From the IMG/VR virus record IMGVR_UViG_3300032088_000111, positions 1 to 21,241 of that record: a stretch of DNA of 21,241 nt, one strand, 5' to 3'. Of the stretch, positions 6,512-13,994 are shown in pieces; the stretch's first letter is position 1; every line of letters begins with the position of its first letter. The translations under genes and the position numbers were made by a program. The DNA is from a virus. Under the pieces are notes generated by a model. The model searched no databases and was not told the origin of the DNA. It saw nothing but the letters and a program-made list of their open reading frames with translations.

Positions 6512-9340
6512 ATGGCAAACACAAAGATACCAAGTGAACTAATCGCAGACAGTTCGATAACAGCCGCAAAATTAGCGGACGGAACAATCACGACTGCTGA
6601 TATTGCAGACAGTAATGTTACTACTGCAAAAATTGCAGATAGTAATGTAACTACTGCAAAGATAGGTGATGCCCAAGTAACGACAGCTAAGATTACAGAC
6701 GCAAATGTGACAACTGTAAAGATAGCTGACGACGCAGTAACAACTGCTAAAATGGCAAGTAATTCTGTTACTTCAGATACTATTGCCTCGGGCATAACTT
6801 TAGCTGGTAACACTACTTTTAGTGGAAATATACTAAAAGATTCAGGAGATTTAACACTCGATGTGCCAGGAGCAATTACTTTAGATGCTGGTACTGGAGG
6901 AACTGGAATAGTTTTTGCAGATGATGGAACAAGTTTTGGTAGTTTAAAAGGATTACCTGCAGCACCTACAAGACTTATAGTAAATTCTGCAGCTACAGCA
7001 GGTTATCTATCTGTTGCAGGAACGGAATATTTTGCATGGAATACTACTGATATTCGTCCAGCTCAATCCAATATGAACTTAGGCGTAGATGGTGCATCTT
7101 GGAATGATTTATATATAACAGGAGATATAAAAACTACTTCAGGAGACCTTACACTCGATGTAGCAGGAGATATTAATCTAGATGCGGATGGTGGTAGTGT
7201 ATTTTTTAAAGATGCAGGAACTGAATTTTTTAAAGTTCGCAAAGTTGGTACTACTCATGTACAATTATATTCTGCTCAAAACAATGTTGATATAAAATTT
7301 GAAGGTGTTGATGATGGTGTAGGTTTTGCAGCCTTGACTCTTGATATGTCAGAGGCAGGTGCGGCTACTTTTAATTCGACTGTTACCTTAACAAACACAC
7401 TATCAATAAATGGCTCCACTGCTCAAGCATTTCTACAAACTAGTAGTAATGTTTTTCAGATTGGTACATCTTCAAATGACCCAGTAGATTTCTACGCAAA
7501 TAATACTCGCCATATGAGTTTAAGGTCTGATGGTGAGTTCATCGTTAATGAGCAGGGAAATGCAGAAGGAGATTTTAGAGTTGAGTCAGATACTAATACT
7601 CATGCACTATTTGTTGATGCCAGCGAAAATACAGTTGGAATTGGAACAGATAGTCCAACAAAGTTACTCCATGTAAATGGTCAAGCACAATTTGAAAACA
7701 ATATTATTTTAAATGAAAATACTCCAGCTTTGGTTATCCCAAATGGAGATTTTAGGCTATTTACTGGTGGCTCAGAAACATTAAGAGTAACTTCAGGAAG
7801 AAATTTACAATTTATTGCTAAAACAACAAACTTTGAAAGTCCAGGATTTACTTATCATACAAATAATTATCTATACCTAAGAGGAGGAACTTCAGGATTA
7901 ATTTTATCTGACGATTCTGGGATTAATACTATACAAATTATTGATGGCTCAAGTGGGTATATTAATTTTGAAACTAGTGATGGCTCATCAAAAATGCATC
8001 TTGCTAGTGATGGCGCCCTAACTTTAAAACCTAATGGTATAACTACAGGATTACGATTACAAGGTCGTTCATCAGATAATAATTTCTATATTCAATTTAA
8101 AAGTAATGATGGAAATACTACTTATTCATCAATAGGTACAGATAGCGCAAATACTGCTCTTTTCTATCAATCAAATACTCACAAATTCCAAAATAGTGCT
8201 AGTAATATTACTTATATGACTATTGATTCTTCAGGCAATGTTGGAATTGCTGCTATTCCTTCAGGAGAAGCTGCTGCTGCTCATGTTGTAAGACTAGGTG
8301 ATAAAGTATGTATTGCTGAATATGACGATGGCTCTAATCCTGAACAGTTTAATCTTTTCCATAATTCAGATTCTTCTGAAACATATATAGAAACAGGTTA
8401 TGCAACAAATATTCAACAAAGAAATGGTGAAATAACTTTTAAAACTGCTGCATCAGGAAGTGCAGGAGCTGCTATTACCTTTAGTGACAAACTAAAAATA
8501 CTTAATAATGGCAATGTTGGTATCGGTACAACGACGGCTCCATTAGGAAAATTATCTGTTGGTGCAGGTTCAATAAATGACGCAGGACTACCAATACAAA
8601 TAAGTACAGGTGCAGATGGAACACAAGCTTGGTATGCAGTCAATAGAAATGGTGCTTATGGAGCTTTATTTGGTTACTCAGCTAGTTCAACTTATAAAGG
8701 GCTAGTACTTAGAAATGTTGTTTCAAGTGGAACAGCTAATGCGGACGGCATTTCTTTCATGACGAACAATAGTTCTATGCGTATGCATATTACAGGCGAT
8801 GGCAAAGTTGGTATTGGAACAGATGACCCATACAGCAAGTTACAGGTATCAGGTACAGTCTCATCAGGTACAAATACAAAACCCACTCACGCTGTTTATG
8901 ATAATAGCGGTAATATGAAATCTTTTGAGCATGTGTTTAGTGCTACTAAAGGCACAGCATCAGGAGCATTAAATAAAACGTTAGTAGATGTGAGCGGTCT
9001 TAGTAATTTTCATCAAGCTATTTTTATAGTAGAATATGCCACTAGATTACAGGCTGTGAGTGATTCTACAACAGGATTTGTGCATAGAGTGTATGCACTT
9101 AATAGATTTAATGGGGGCAATTTAAATGTCACAGAAACAACCGCAATAGCAGGAAGCAGTAATTCTTTAGCTCACGCATTAGTTAATGTCGAGATAGTAA
9201 GTAATACACAATATAGAATAAGAGTAGAGTTTAGTAACTCTATCACTTCTTCAAGCTTTGCGTCTGGCACAATTAGAGCATATGGAGCTTCGGATTACTT
9301 TCCGACTATATCCTTTGCAGAAGGAATGGGGAATACATAA
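6512..9340 (+). CDS. Tail fibre protein 3 (942 aa), decapeptide-repeat N-terminus
   Basis: Third fibre paralogue. It begins MANTKIPSEL like fibre 2, then has eight very regular ten-residue repeats from residue 11 to 90 (consensus I-A-D-x-x-V-T-T-A-K). Next come stretches shared with fibre 2 (SGDLTLDVAGDINLDADGG, LDMSEAG) and VGIGT units (TVGIGTDSPTKLLHV, GNVGIGTTTAPLGKLSV, KVGIGTDDPYSKLQV). The last ~150 residues, beginning near FEHVFSATKGTASG, form a tip unlike those of fibres 1 and 2, ending FPTISFAEGMGNT. No S74 motif is seen. It is the last gene of the rightward block; a strong hairpin terminator starts 20 nt after the stop. As in the other two, the N-terminus presumably docks on the virion and the C-terminus binds the host; that is inference from fibre architecture. 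Confidence 0.85.
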   Translation: MANTKIPSELIADSSITAAKLADGTITTADIADSNVTTAKIADSNVTTAKIGDAQVTTAKITDANVTTVKIADDAVTTAKMASNSVTSDTIASGITLAGNTTFSGNILKDSGDLTLDVPGAITLDAGTGGTGIVFADDGTSFGSLKGLPAAPTRLIVNSAATAGYLSVAGTEYFAWNTTDIRPAQSNMNLGVDGASWNDLYITGDIKTTSGDLTLDVAGDINLDADGGSVFFKDAGTEFFKVRKVGTTHVQLYSAQNNVDIKFEGVDDGVGFAALTLDMSEAGAATFNSTVTLTNTLSINGSTAQAFLQTSSNVFQIGTSSNDPVDFYANNTRHMSLRSDGEFIVNEQGNAEGDFRVESDTNTHALFVDASENTVGIGTDSPTKLLHVNGQAQFENNIILNENTPALVIPNGDFRLFTGGSETLRVTSGRNLQFIAKTTNFESPGFTYHTNNYLYLRGGTSGLILSDDSGINTIQIIDGSSGYINFETSDGSSKMHLASDGALTLKPNGITTGLRLQGRSSDNNFYIQFKSNDGNTTYSSIGTDSANTALFYQSNTHKFQNSASNITYMTIDSSGNVGIAAIPSGEAAAAHVVRLGDKVCIAEYDDGSNPEQFNLFHNSDSSETYIETGYATNIQQRNGEITFKTAASGSAGAAITFSDKLKILNNGNVGIGTTTAPLGKLSVGAGSINDAGLPIQISTGADGTQAWYAVNRNGAYGALFGYSASSTYKGLVLRNVVSSGTANADGISFMTNNSSMRMHITGDGKVGIGTDDPYSKLQVSGTVSSGTNTKPTHAVYDNSGNMKSFEHVFSATKGTASGALNKTLVDVSGLSNFHQAIFIVEYATRLQAVSDSTTGFVHRVYALNRFNGGNLNVTETTAIAGSSNSLAHALVNVEIVSNTQYRIRVEFSNSITSSSFASGTIRAYGASDYFPTISFAEGMGNT
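6542..6781 (+). repeat. Eight in-register 30-bp coding repeats of fibre 3
   Basis: Codons 11-90 encode eight ten-residue units. Two neighbours, 6602-6631 and 6632-6661, are identical at protein level (IADSNVTTAK) and differ at only three of 30 bases, so this is the least diverged part of any of the three arrays and could expand or contract by slippage or recombination without shifting frame. Confidence 0.85.
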
Positions 9341-9360
9341 TTTCCGACAAGGAAGTAATA

Positions 9361-9385
9361 AAAAACCCGCACTAGGCGGGTTTTT
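9361..9385. terminator. Bidirectional intrinsic terminator between convergent blocks
   Basis: A perfect 10-bp inverted repeat (AAAAACCCGC, loop ACTAG, then GCGGGTTTTT) lies between the stop of fibre 3 (9340) and the stop of the 82-aa gene read from the other strand (9390). The GC core is followed by a T tract on both strands, so it should terminate transcription from either direction. Confidence 0.9.
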
Positions 9386-9389
9386 CGTT

Positions 9390-9638
9390 TTATGAACCTT
9401 CGTCTACTGGTTCTGCTTCGACCTCATTAGGGTCTTTATCAATGACTTGCTCGAGTCTACTTGTGTAGCCTTCTTTAGCTAATAGTAATCTGTCATGTTG
9501 AATTTTAGCTGAAACTAAGTCCTGCTCTAATCCCTGTAACATTTGTACTATAACTTTTGCATCGTCATGCAGTTCCGAGATGATGTATTTTTTGTCGTTA
9601 AACATTAATACTGGCTCGCTGTTGGTTACTTCTGTCAT
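9390..9638 (-). CDS. Small protein of unknown function (82 aa)
   Basis: Last gene of the leftward block. The reading frame stays open to 9740, but the ATG at 9638 is preferred: AAGGAG lies 7 nt before it, and the longer version would run through the end of nrdB in another frame. The protein begins MTEVTNSEP and has a short hydrophobic strand-like part (VLMFNDKKYIISEL). Residues ~25-65 are predominantly helix-forming and may be a coiled coil. The tail is acidic (EVEAEPVDEGS). No catalytic motif or membrane segment is seen. Small acidic proteins with an N-terminal beta hairpin and a C-terminal helix are frequent in marine phages, but I do not recognise a named family with confidence. Co-transcription with nrdB is likely from the 10-nt gap; this does not establish a role in nucleotide metabolism. 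Confidence 0.7.
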   Translation of the reverse strand: MTEVTNSEPVLMFNDKKYIISELHDDAKVIVQMLQGLEQDLVSAKIQHDRLLLAKEGYTSRLEQVIDKDPNEVEAEPVDEGS

Positions 9639-9644
9639 TTTTTT

Positions 9645-9650
9645 CTCCTT
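9645..9650 (-). promoter_or_regulatory. Ribosome-binding site that fixes the start of the 82-aa gene
   Basis: On the minus strand AAGGAG lies 6-7 nt upstream of the ATG at 9638 and overlaps the TAA of nrdB. It is the main reason to prefer this start over the one 34 codons further upstream. Confidence 0.8.
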
Positions 9651-10608
9651 ATCCAAAAATGTCTTGCCAATTTCCTTGAGTTGTACTTTTAGCGTACTCT
9701 GTCGCGCGATTCTCAAAGAAGTTTGTGTGTTCCACTGCATTAATCTGTTGGTCCAACCATGGTAATGGATTTTCAGTACTGTGGAAGATTGCTTTCATAC
9801 CGAGACCTAAGAGTCTTCTGTCTGCGATATACCTTATATACTCTTTCACTTCACTAGCTGTTAAGCCCTCGATGTCTGCGTTTTCAAAACAAACATCAAT
9901 AAAACTATCTTCTAGTTCTACTACTCGTTCTGCTGCACAGTATACTTCGTACTTTAACTTGTCTGTCCAGAGTTCTGGATTTTCAGCTATAAAAGTTCTG
10001 AATAGTTTGGACATTCCCTCTACATGTAAAGTTTCGTCCCTTATAGACCATGTTACAATTTGTCCCATGCCCTTCATCAAATTGTGCCTAGGCAGATTTA
10101 AAAGTATAGCAAAACTACTAAATAGTTGTACTCCTTCTGTAAATCCACTATAGACAGCCATTGTTTTTGCCATTTCATGCTTATCTCTCATATTAAAATC
10201 TGTTAGATACTCATGTTTATCTGACATTGCTTGAATCTCAGTAAATTTTTGATATTCATCTTCCGATTTACCAAGAGTTTCCAGTAATAATGAATAAGCT
10301 TCTTGATGCACTGCCTCCATAGCGGCAAAGCTAACAAGCATCATTCTTATTTCTGGCTGCTTGAATGTTGGTAGATAATGCTTAGCATATCCACAACACA
10401 CATCTACATCAGCTTGTGTAAAAAACCTAAATATATTATCTACTAAGGCTCTATTAGCTGGTGTTAGTTTTTCTTTATAATCCTTTATATCGTCTTGCAA
10501 CGGTACTTCTTCAGGCATCCAATGCATTTGTTGTTGTTTTTTATACATTTCAAATGCCCAAGGGTAGTTAAAGGGTTTATAATAGTCTCTTTCTTCTAAT
10601 AAATTCAT
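9649..10608 (-). CDS. nrdB: Ribonucleotide reductase class I, small (radical) subunit, 319 aa
   Basis: Beta subunit of aerobic class I ribonucleotide reductase, which houses the metal centre and radical needed by NrdA to make deoxynucleotides. With the ATG at 10608 the expected ligands are all visible: D67 (QADVDV), E98 and H101 (MEAVHQEAY), E158 (FTEGVQLF), E192 and H195 (RDETLH). The radical tyrosine Y105 sits seven residues after E98, as in E. coli NrdB. The C-terminus (NWQDIFG) is of the type that docks into NrdA. The frame is open to 10632, but the ATG at 10608 has GAGGGG 5 nt upstream, inside the last codons of nrdA, and removes a 22-nt overlap. Length is a little below the usual ~340-375 aa. 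Retention of the tyrosine argues for an ordinary Fe-O-Tyr (or Mn) cofactor. Confidence 0.95.
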   Translation of the reverse strand: MNLLEERDYYKPFNYPWAFEMYKKQQQMHWMPEEVPLQDDIKDYKEKLTPANRALVDNIFRFFTQADVDVCCGYAKHYLPTFKQPEIRMMLVSFAAMEAVHQEAYSLLLETLGKSEDEYQKFTEIQAMSDKHEYLTDFNMRDKHEMAKTMAVYSGFTEGVQLFSSFAILLNLPRHNLMKGMGQIVTWSIRDETLHVEGMSKLFRTFIAENPELWTDKLKYEVYCAAERVVELEDSFIDVCFENADIEGLTASEVKEYIRYIADRRLLGLGMKAIFHSTENPLPWLDQQINAVEHTNFFENRATEYAKSTTQGNWQDIFG

Positions 10609-10610
10609 TA

Positions 10611-12377
10611 TTACCCCTCGCAACTTAGACAATCTGATTGTTCAAAGATTATCTCTCGTTTTGCTTGGCTTGCTACATTATCTGCTCTACCAATAGCTTC
10701 GCTACGTAGGTAGTACAAAGTTTTCATATTTTTAGCCCATGCTAACATATGTACATTGTGCAAGTCCCCTTTATTTACATCAGGCGGGAAAAATAGATTT
10801 ACACTTTGAGACTGACAAATAAATTCTTGTCTCATACTTGCATGTTCTACTACCCACGATTGATTAATTTCTACTGCTGTTTTAAATATTTCTCTTTCTT
10901 CTTCTGATAAAATATCAAGGTGTTGGCAGCTACCTTTATTTGCAATAATGCTAGACCAAGTCTTATCATCATTACTTTCATACTTATCTAATATTTTTTC
11001 TAAAAATTTATTTTTCATTAAATAAGAACCAGATTTGGTTTTCTGTGTAAAAGCATTAGCTCTGTAAGGTTCTATACTAGGACTTGTGTTTCCACAAATA
11101 ATACTAGAACTTGCATTAGGAGCAATAGCTAATAAATGTGCATTCCTTACTGAAGCAGTATCATCATCAGGACACGCCCCTCTTTCTACTGCGAGTTTAT
11201 GGGTTTCTGACATTGCTGCTGCTTTTATATGGTTAAACATTCTCATATTACTGCTTGTTGCCCACATACCTTCAAAAGGAATATTATTTTTCTGAAGGTA
11301 TGCATGGAATCCCATTGCACCTAAACCAATACTTCTTTCTCTAGATGCACTATACTTTGCTCTTTCTAGCTCATCAGGTGCGTTCTCTATAAAATATGTT
11401 AAAACATTATCTAGAAAACGTACTAAGTCAGGTATAAATGCAGGAACTTCTCTCCATTCGTCAAAATATTCCAGATTCACACTTGATAAACAACATACTG
11501 CTGTTCTTTCTTCATTTGTCGCAAGAGTAATTTCTGAACAAAGATTAGAATGATTCACTTTTAATCCTTTTCTTTTTTGAAAATCTGGCAAATCTGATTG
11601 CACAGCGTCTTCAAACATAAGATAAGGCTCTCCTGTTTCCATTCTATTTTGTAATAGTTTTACCCACAAAGTTCTAGCACTTACTACTTTTTTCACTTGA
11701 CCACTGTGTGGGTCTATAAGTTCCCAACTGTCATCAAATCCTTCTATTTTTGTTGCTTTATGGATTATTTCCATAAATTCATCAGGTATAACTACCCCAT
11801 GATGTAAGTTTGTACACTTACGATTTACATCGCCGCCTGTAGGCTTTCTAACATCTAAAAACTCTTCTATTTCAGGGTGTCTCATATGTAGATAAGAAGC
11901 ATAGCTACCTCTACGAGTTACACCTTGTGAAAATGCCAACATTTCTGCGTCTACTACTTTCATAAAAGGTATAACGCCTGTTGACTCTGAGCCCTTAGAT
12001 GTTTTTGTACCTTGCGCACGAACATCACTCCAGCCTCCGCCTATACCACCACCCATTGATGATAGGTAAGCATTCTCTGTATAATGTCCAGTAATTCCTT
12101 CTCTACTGTCTTCTATATAGTTAAGAAAACAACTGATAGGTAAGCCTCGTCTAGTTCCACCATTCGATAACACAGGAGTTGCAAACATAAACCACAGTTT
12201 ACTAGCATAATCATATATTCTCTGAGCGTGAGCTTCATCGTCAGCAAAGGCTTCAGCAGCTCTTGCAAAGGCTTCTTGTGGGCTTCTTTCATCACCAACA
12301 AGGTATCTATCTTGTAGAGTCATTTTACTGAATTCTGTTAGTAGACTATCTCTACTGTAATCAATCTGTATCTTCAT
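10611..12377 (-). CDS. nrdA: Ribonucleotide reductase class I, large (catalytic) subunit, 588 aa, without ATP cone
   Basis: Alpha subunit, reducing ribonucleotides to deoxyribonucleotides in the cytoplasm of the infected cell. Visible catalytic elements: C83 (ISCFLN) and C295 (AVCCLS) as the redox pair, N278-C280-E282 (NLCSE) in the active site, the radical-transfer pair Y555-Y556 (KTLYYLR) and a C-terminal CxxC (C583, C586) that would re-reduce the active site. It is much shorter than E. coli NrdA (761 aa). The N-terminal ATP-cone domain that senses dATP is absent, since the barrel region begins within the first ~65 residues (FMFATPVLSNGG). The enzyme should therefore escape dATP shut-off, an expected benefit for a phage; this is inference. 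The ATG lies inside the end of the exonuclease gene (17-nt overlap). Confidence 0.95.
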   Translation of the reverse strand: MKIQIDYSRDSLLTEFSKMTLQDRYLVGDERSPQEAFARAAEAFADDEAHAQRIYDYASKLWFMFATPVLSNGGTRRGLPISCFLNYIEDSREGITGHYTENAYLSSMGGGIGGGWSDVRAQGTKTSKGSESTGVIPFMKVVDAEMLAFSQGVTRRGSYASYLHMRHPEIEEFLDVRKPTGGDVNRKCTNLHHGVVIPDEFMEIIHKATKIEGFDDSWELIDPHSGQVKKVVSARTLWVKLLQNRMETGEPYLMFEDAVQSDLPDFQKRKGLKVNHSNLCSEITLATNEERTAVCCLSSVNLEYFDEWREVPAFIPDLVRFLDNVLTYFIENAPDELERAKYSASRERSIGLGAMGFHAYLQKNNIPFEGMWATSSNMRMFNHIKAAAMSETHKLAVERGACPDDDTASVRNAHLLAIAPNASSSIICGNTSPSIEPYRANAFTQKTKSGSYLMKNKFLEKILDKYESNDDKTWSSIIANKGSCQHLDILSEEEREIFKTAVEINQSWVVEHASMRQEFICQSQSVNLFFPPDVNKGDLHNVHMLAWAKNMKTLYYLRSEAIGRADNVASQAKREIIFEQSDCLSCEG

Positions 12378-13224
12378 TCAAATACTCCAATATTTCTGAG
12401 GACAAGTCCTCTAAGTTTATGTCTGCTTCGATTAATGCTTGTTCTGAATAACTCTCCAAATCCATGAGTTCAGCGTTCAGTAATAATCTGTCTGCGTTTT
12501 CGTTAAGAGACTGTATAAATTTATACTTGCTGTCAATAGGACAAGCATTGTAAATATCAAATAAGTCTCCATACTGTTCGATAAGAGAAACAGCCCGTTT
12601 AGGACCAATCCCTGCTATACCTGGAATGTTATCTCCAGTATCCCCAGCTAGACATTTGAGGGTCAGATACTTATCTGGCTCAACATCATAGTGGTCTTCC
12701 CAATTATCTACAGTTATTTCTTTTCTAGTTACTGTGGAGAATCTAGAAACTCCGTCTTGAATAAGTAAGTCCCAGTCTCTATCAGATGATATTAACCAAA
12801 TCTCTCCTATTCCAAATTCTTCTTTTTTGCCACAAATCCATGCAGCCAAGTCATCAGCCTCTAAGCCGTCTTGTCTAATTGTTAAATGTCCTTTTTTCTT
12901 TAATTGAGTAAAGGCATTTGAGAACTCACCCATAAACTGGGCAAACTCTGCTTTTTCTTGCGGTGTTTGTTCCGCATACTTATCCTTCCGATTCATTTTA
13001 TAATCGGGATAGATATTTTTTCTATAGGTACTTCCACCATCGGCAAGGATTACTATGTTTCCACAGTTGTAAGATTTTGCCAAACTCTCTACTGTTCTTA
13101 CATAGTCGTGTTTAAACTCGAGCTGTTTAGAGTGCTTCCACCTAAAGGCTACGTTTAGACCATCAACTATTAGTAAGTTCCCATTCTGGATCGGGTTCCC
13201 AAGGCTTGAGAAGTTTATCGCCAT
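12361..13224 (-). CDS. 5'-3' exonuclease / flap endonuclease (287 aa)
   Basis: PIN-like flap nuclease related to the 5'-3' exonuclease domain of DNA polymerase I, T5 D15 and T4 RNase H. It would remove RNA primers and 5' flaps during phage replication, complementing the family-A polymerase encoded in the same block. Acidic metal ligands are in the expected order: D21 (LLIVDGLN), D62 (ILADGG, followed by YRKNIYPDYKMNRK), E122, D124 and D125 (LEADDLA), D148 and D150 (SSDRDWD), D195 and D198 (GDTGDNIPG). A helix-three-turn-helix follows (GIAGIGPKRA, ~203-211). The start at 13224 is the only ATG, GTG or TTG start that keeps the LLIVDG motif, yet it overlaps the upstream nuclease gene by 62 nt and gives an unusual 16-residue N-terminal leader. 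It overlaps nrdA by 17 nt at the other end. Confidence 0.92.
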   Translation of the reverse strand: MAINFSSLGNPIQNGNLLIVDGLNVAFRWKHSKQLEFKHDYVRTVESLAKSYNCGNIVILADGGSTYRKNIYPDYKMNRKDKYAEQTPQEKAEFAQFMGEFSNAFTQLKKKGHLTIRQDGLEADDLAAWICGKKEEFGIGEIWLISSDRDWDLLIQDGVSRFSTVTRKEITVDNWEDHYDVEPDKYLTLKCLAGDTGDNIPGIAGIGPKRAVSLIEQYGDLFDIYNACPIDSKYKFIQSLNENADRLLLNAELMDLESYSEQALIEADINLEDLSSEILEYLNEDTD

Positions 13225-13654
13225 TTGTAAATTCCAATTTTTCGTTTTCTAGCCACTTTTCTGCATTCATTATATATGCACCGAGCCAGTTTATGTACAT
13301 ATATCGTTTTTCTACTATTGGTTTGCGTGTTGTTACTACAAACCAATTTGAATAATTCTGTTTCATTAATATAATTGGCTCTTGTTCCATTTGCTGAGCC
13401 TGTAATATTGCTTTGTTCCACCATGTTACAAGATTATTACTTTTCTGAGTAAATATCTTGTGAGTGAAACCCATATCCTTATAGTGTTTTACTTCTATAA
13501 GGAATAGGTTATGTTTATTTTCGACATACAAATCCCCCTTAATTTTACCACTTCCACTTCCAGGTGTCTGTATAAAATCTAGGTTTGTATGTCTTTTGAG
13601 CATTGCTGCTACTTCTTTTTCTGCTTTAGTTCCTTTCTGTCTTGCATTTACCAT
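13163..13654 (-). CDS. PD-(D/E)XK nuclease, Holliday-junction-resolvase-like (163 aa)
   Basis: The N-terminal two thirds have the layout of an Hjc-like resolvase: a basic start (MVNARQKGTKAEKEV), a Gly/Ser loop (TPGSGSGKIKGDLYV) that brings in the first catalytic acid D41, and LIEVKHYKD with E54-x-K56. The conserved E11 or E14 would complete the metal site. This matches the fold of small phage and archaeal Holliday junction resolvases, and it sits among recombination and replication genes (sbcC, sbcD, exonuclease). Branched-DNA cleavage during replication or packaging is therefore a sensible role, but another structure-specific or nicking function is possible. The ATG at 13654 overlaps the preceding 63-aa gene by 29 nt and has only a weak upstream AAGA, so coupled translation is likely. 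The C-terminal ~70 residues (YMYINWLGAYIMNAEKWLEN) are not recognised. Confidence 0.72.
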   Translation of the reverse strand: MVNARQKGTKAEKEVAAMLKRHTNLDFIQTPGSGSGKIKGDLYVENKHNLFLIEVKHYKDMGFTHKIFTQKSNNLVTWWNKAILQAQQMEQEPIILMKQNYSNWFVVTTRKPIVEKRYMYINWLGAYIMNAEKWLENEKLEFTNGDKLLKPWEPDPEWELTNS

Positions 13655-13817
13655 TTTTAATCTTTTTAAATATTAAGTTATTATTTTTTTGTACTAATTT
13701 AAAGGTTGTTCCTACTTCAACAAACTTTAAGCTGTCTATATCTTTATCTAAAAAGATATTTCCGTTCTTAGAAATCACAAAGTGATATCCTACATAACGA
13801 ATTTCCTTCTGTTCCAT
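13626..13817 (-). CDS. Small protein of unknown function (63 aa)
   Basis: Short protein, mostly alternating hydrophobic and polar residues that suggest beta strands (YVGYHFVISKNGNIFL, then GTTFKLVQKNNNLIF), with a Lys-rich end. It could form a small beta barrel or hairpin, but no family is recognised. The start ATG shares one base with the stop of the 58-aa gene upstream (TGATG), and AAGGA lies 8 nt before it. Its stop lies 29 nt inside the resolvase-like gene. The tight coupling on both sides argues that the frame is translated. Confidence 0.6.
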   Translation of the reverse strand: MEQKEIRYVGYHFVISKNGNIFLDKDIDSLKFVEVGTTFKLVQKNNNLIFKKIKNGKCKTERN

Positions 13818-13993
13818 CAGTCTTTTCCTTCGATGTTATTTAGATACTCTGCTTGTTCTAGCTTAGCCTTTTGTATACTATCCATTTCTTCTAGTACACA
13901 GTCAGGACACTTCATGCCTATTGGCAAGTACACTTTTTTGTTTGAGTGCTGACACTCATGATACCAAAAGGTATCACCTTCTTTATGAACCAT
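13817..13993 (-). CDS. Zinc-ribbon-like microprotein (58 aa)
   Basis: Short frame found by reading the minus strand between sbcC and the 63-aa gene. It reads MVHKEGDTFWYHECQHSN, later GMKCPDCVLEEM, and ends NNIEGKD. His/Cys residues in WYHECQH and the CPDC pair 15 residues on make a plausible single zinc-binding knuckle, followed by a charged helix of ~25 residues. The ATG at 13993 lies one base after the sbcC stop codon, with GGAG of the sbcC end as ribosome-binding site. Its TGA overlaps the next ATG (TGATG). The continuous overlapping arrangement and sensible composition support translation. The function is unknown; a DNA- or protein-binding accessory to the neighbouring recombination proteins is a guess from position. 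Confidence 0.65.
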   Translation of the reverse strand: MVHKEGDTFWYHECQHSNKKVYLPIGMKCPDCVLEEMDSIQKAKLEQAEYLNNIEGKD

Positions 13994-13994
13994 A

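Noticed and set aside
6499-6813. 104-aa open frame on the minus strand opposite the fibre 3 repeat array
   Set aside because: Its repeating AVVT/FASV sequence is just the reverse complement of the ten-residue coding repeats; it has no supporting context and lies antisense in the + block.
9639-9740. N-terminal extension of the 82-aa gene to an upstream in-frame ATG
   Set aside because: It runs inside nrdB, whereas the ATG at 9638 has an AAGGAG at the ideal distance.
9725-10153. 142-aa open frame on the plus strand opposite nrdB
   Set aside because: nrdB has all metal ligands and the radical tyrosine on the other strand; the antisense frame shows no family resemblance.
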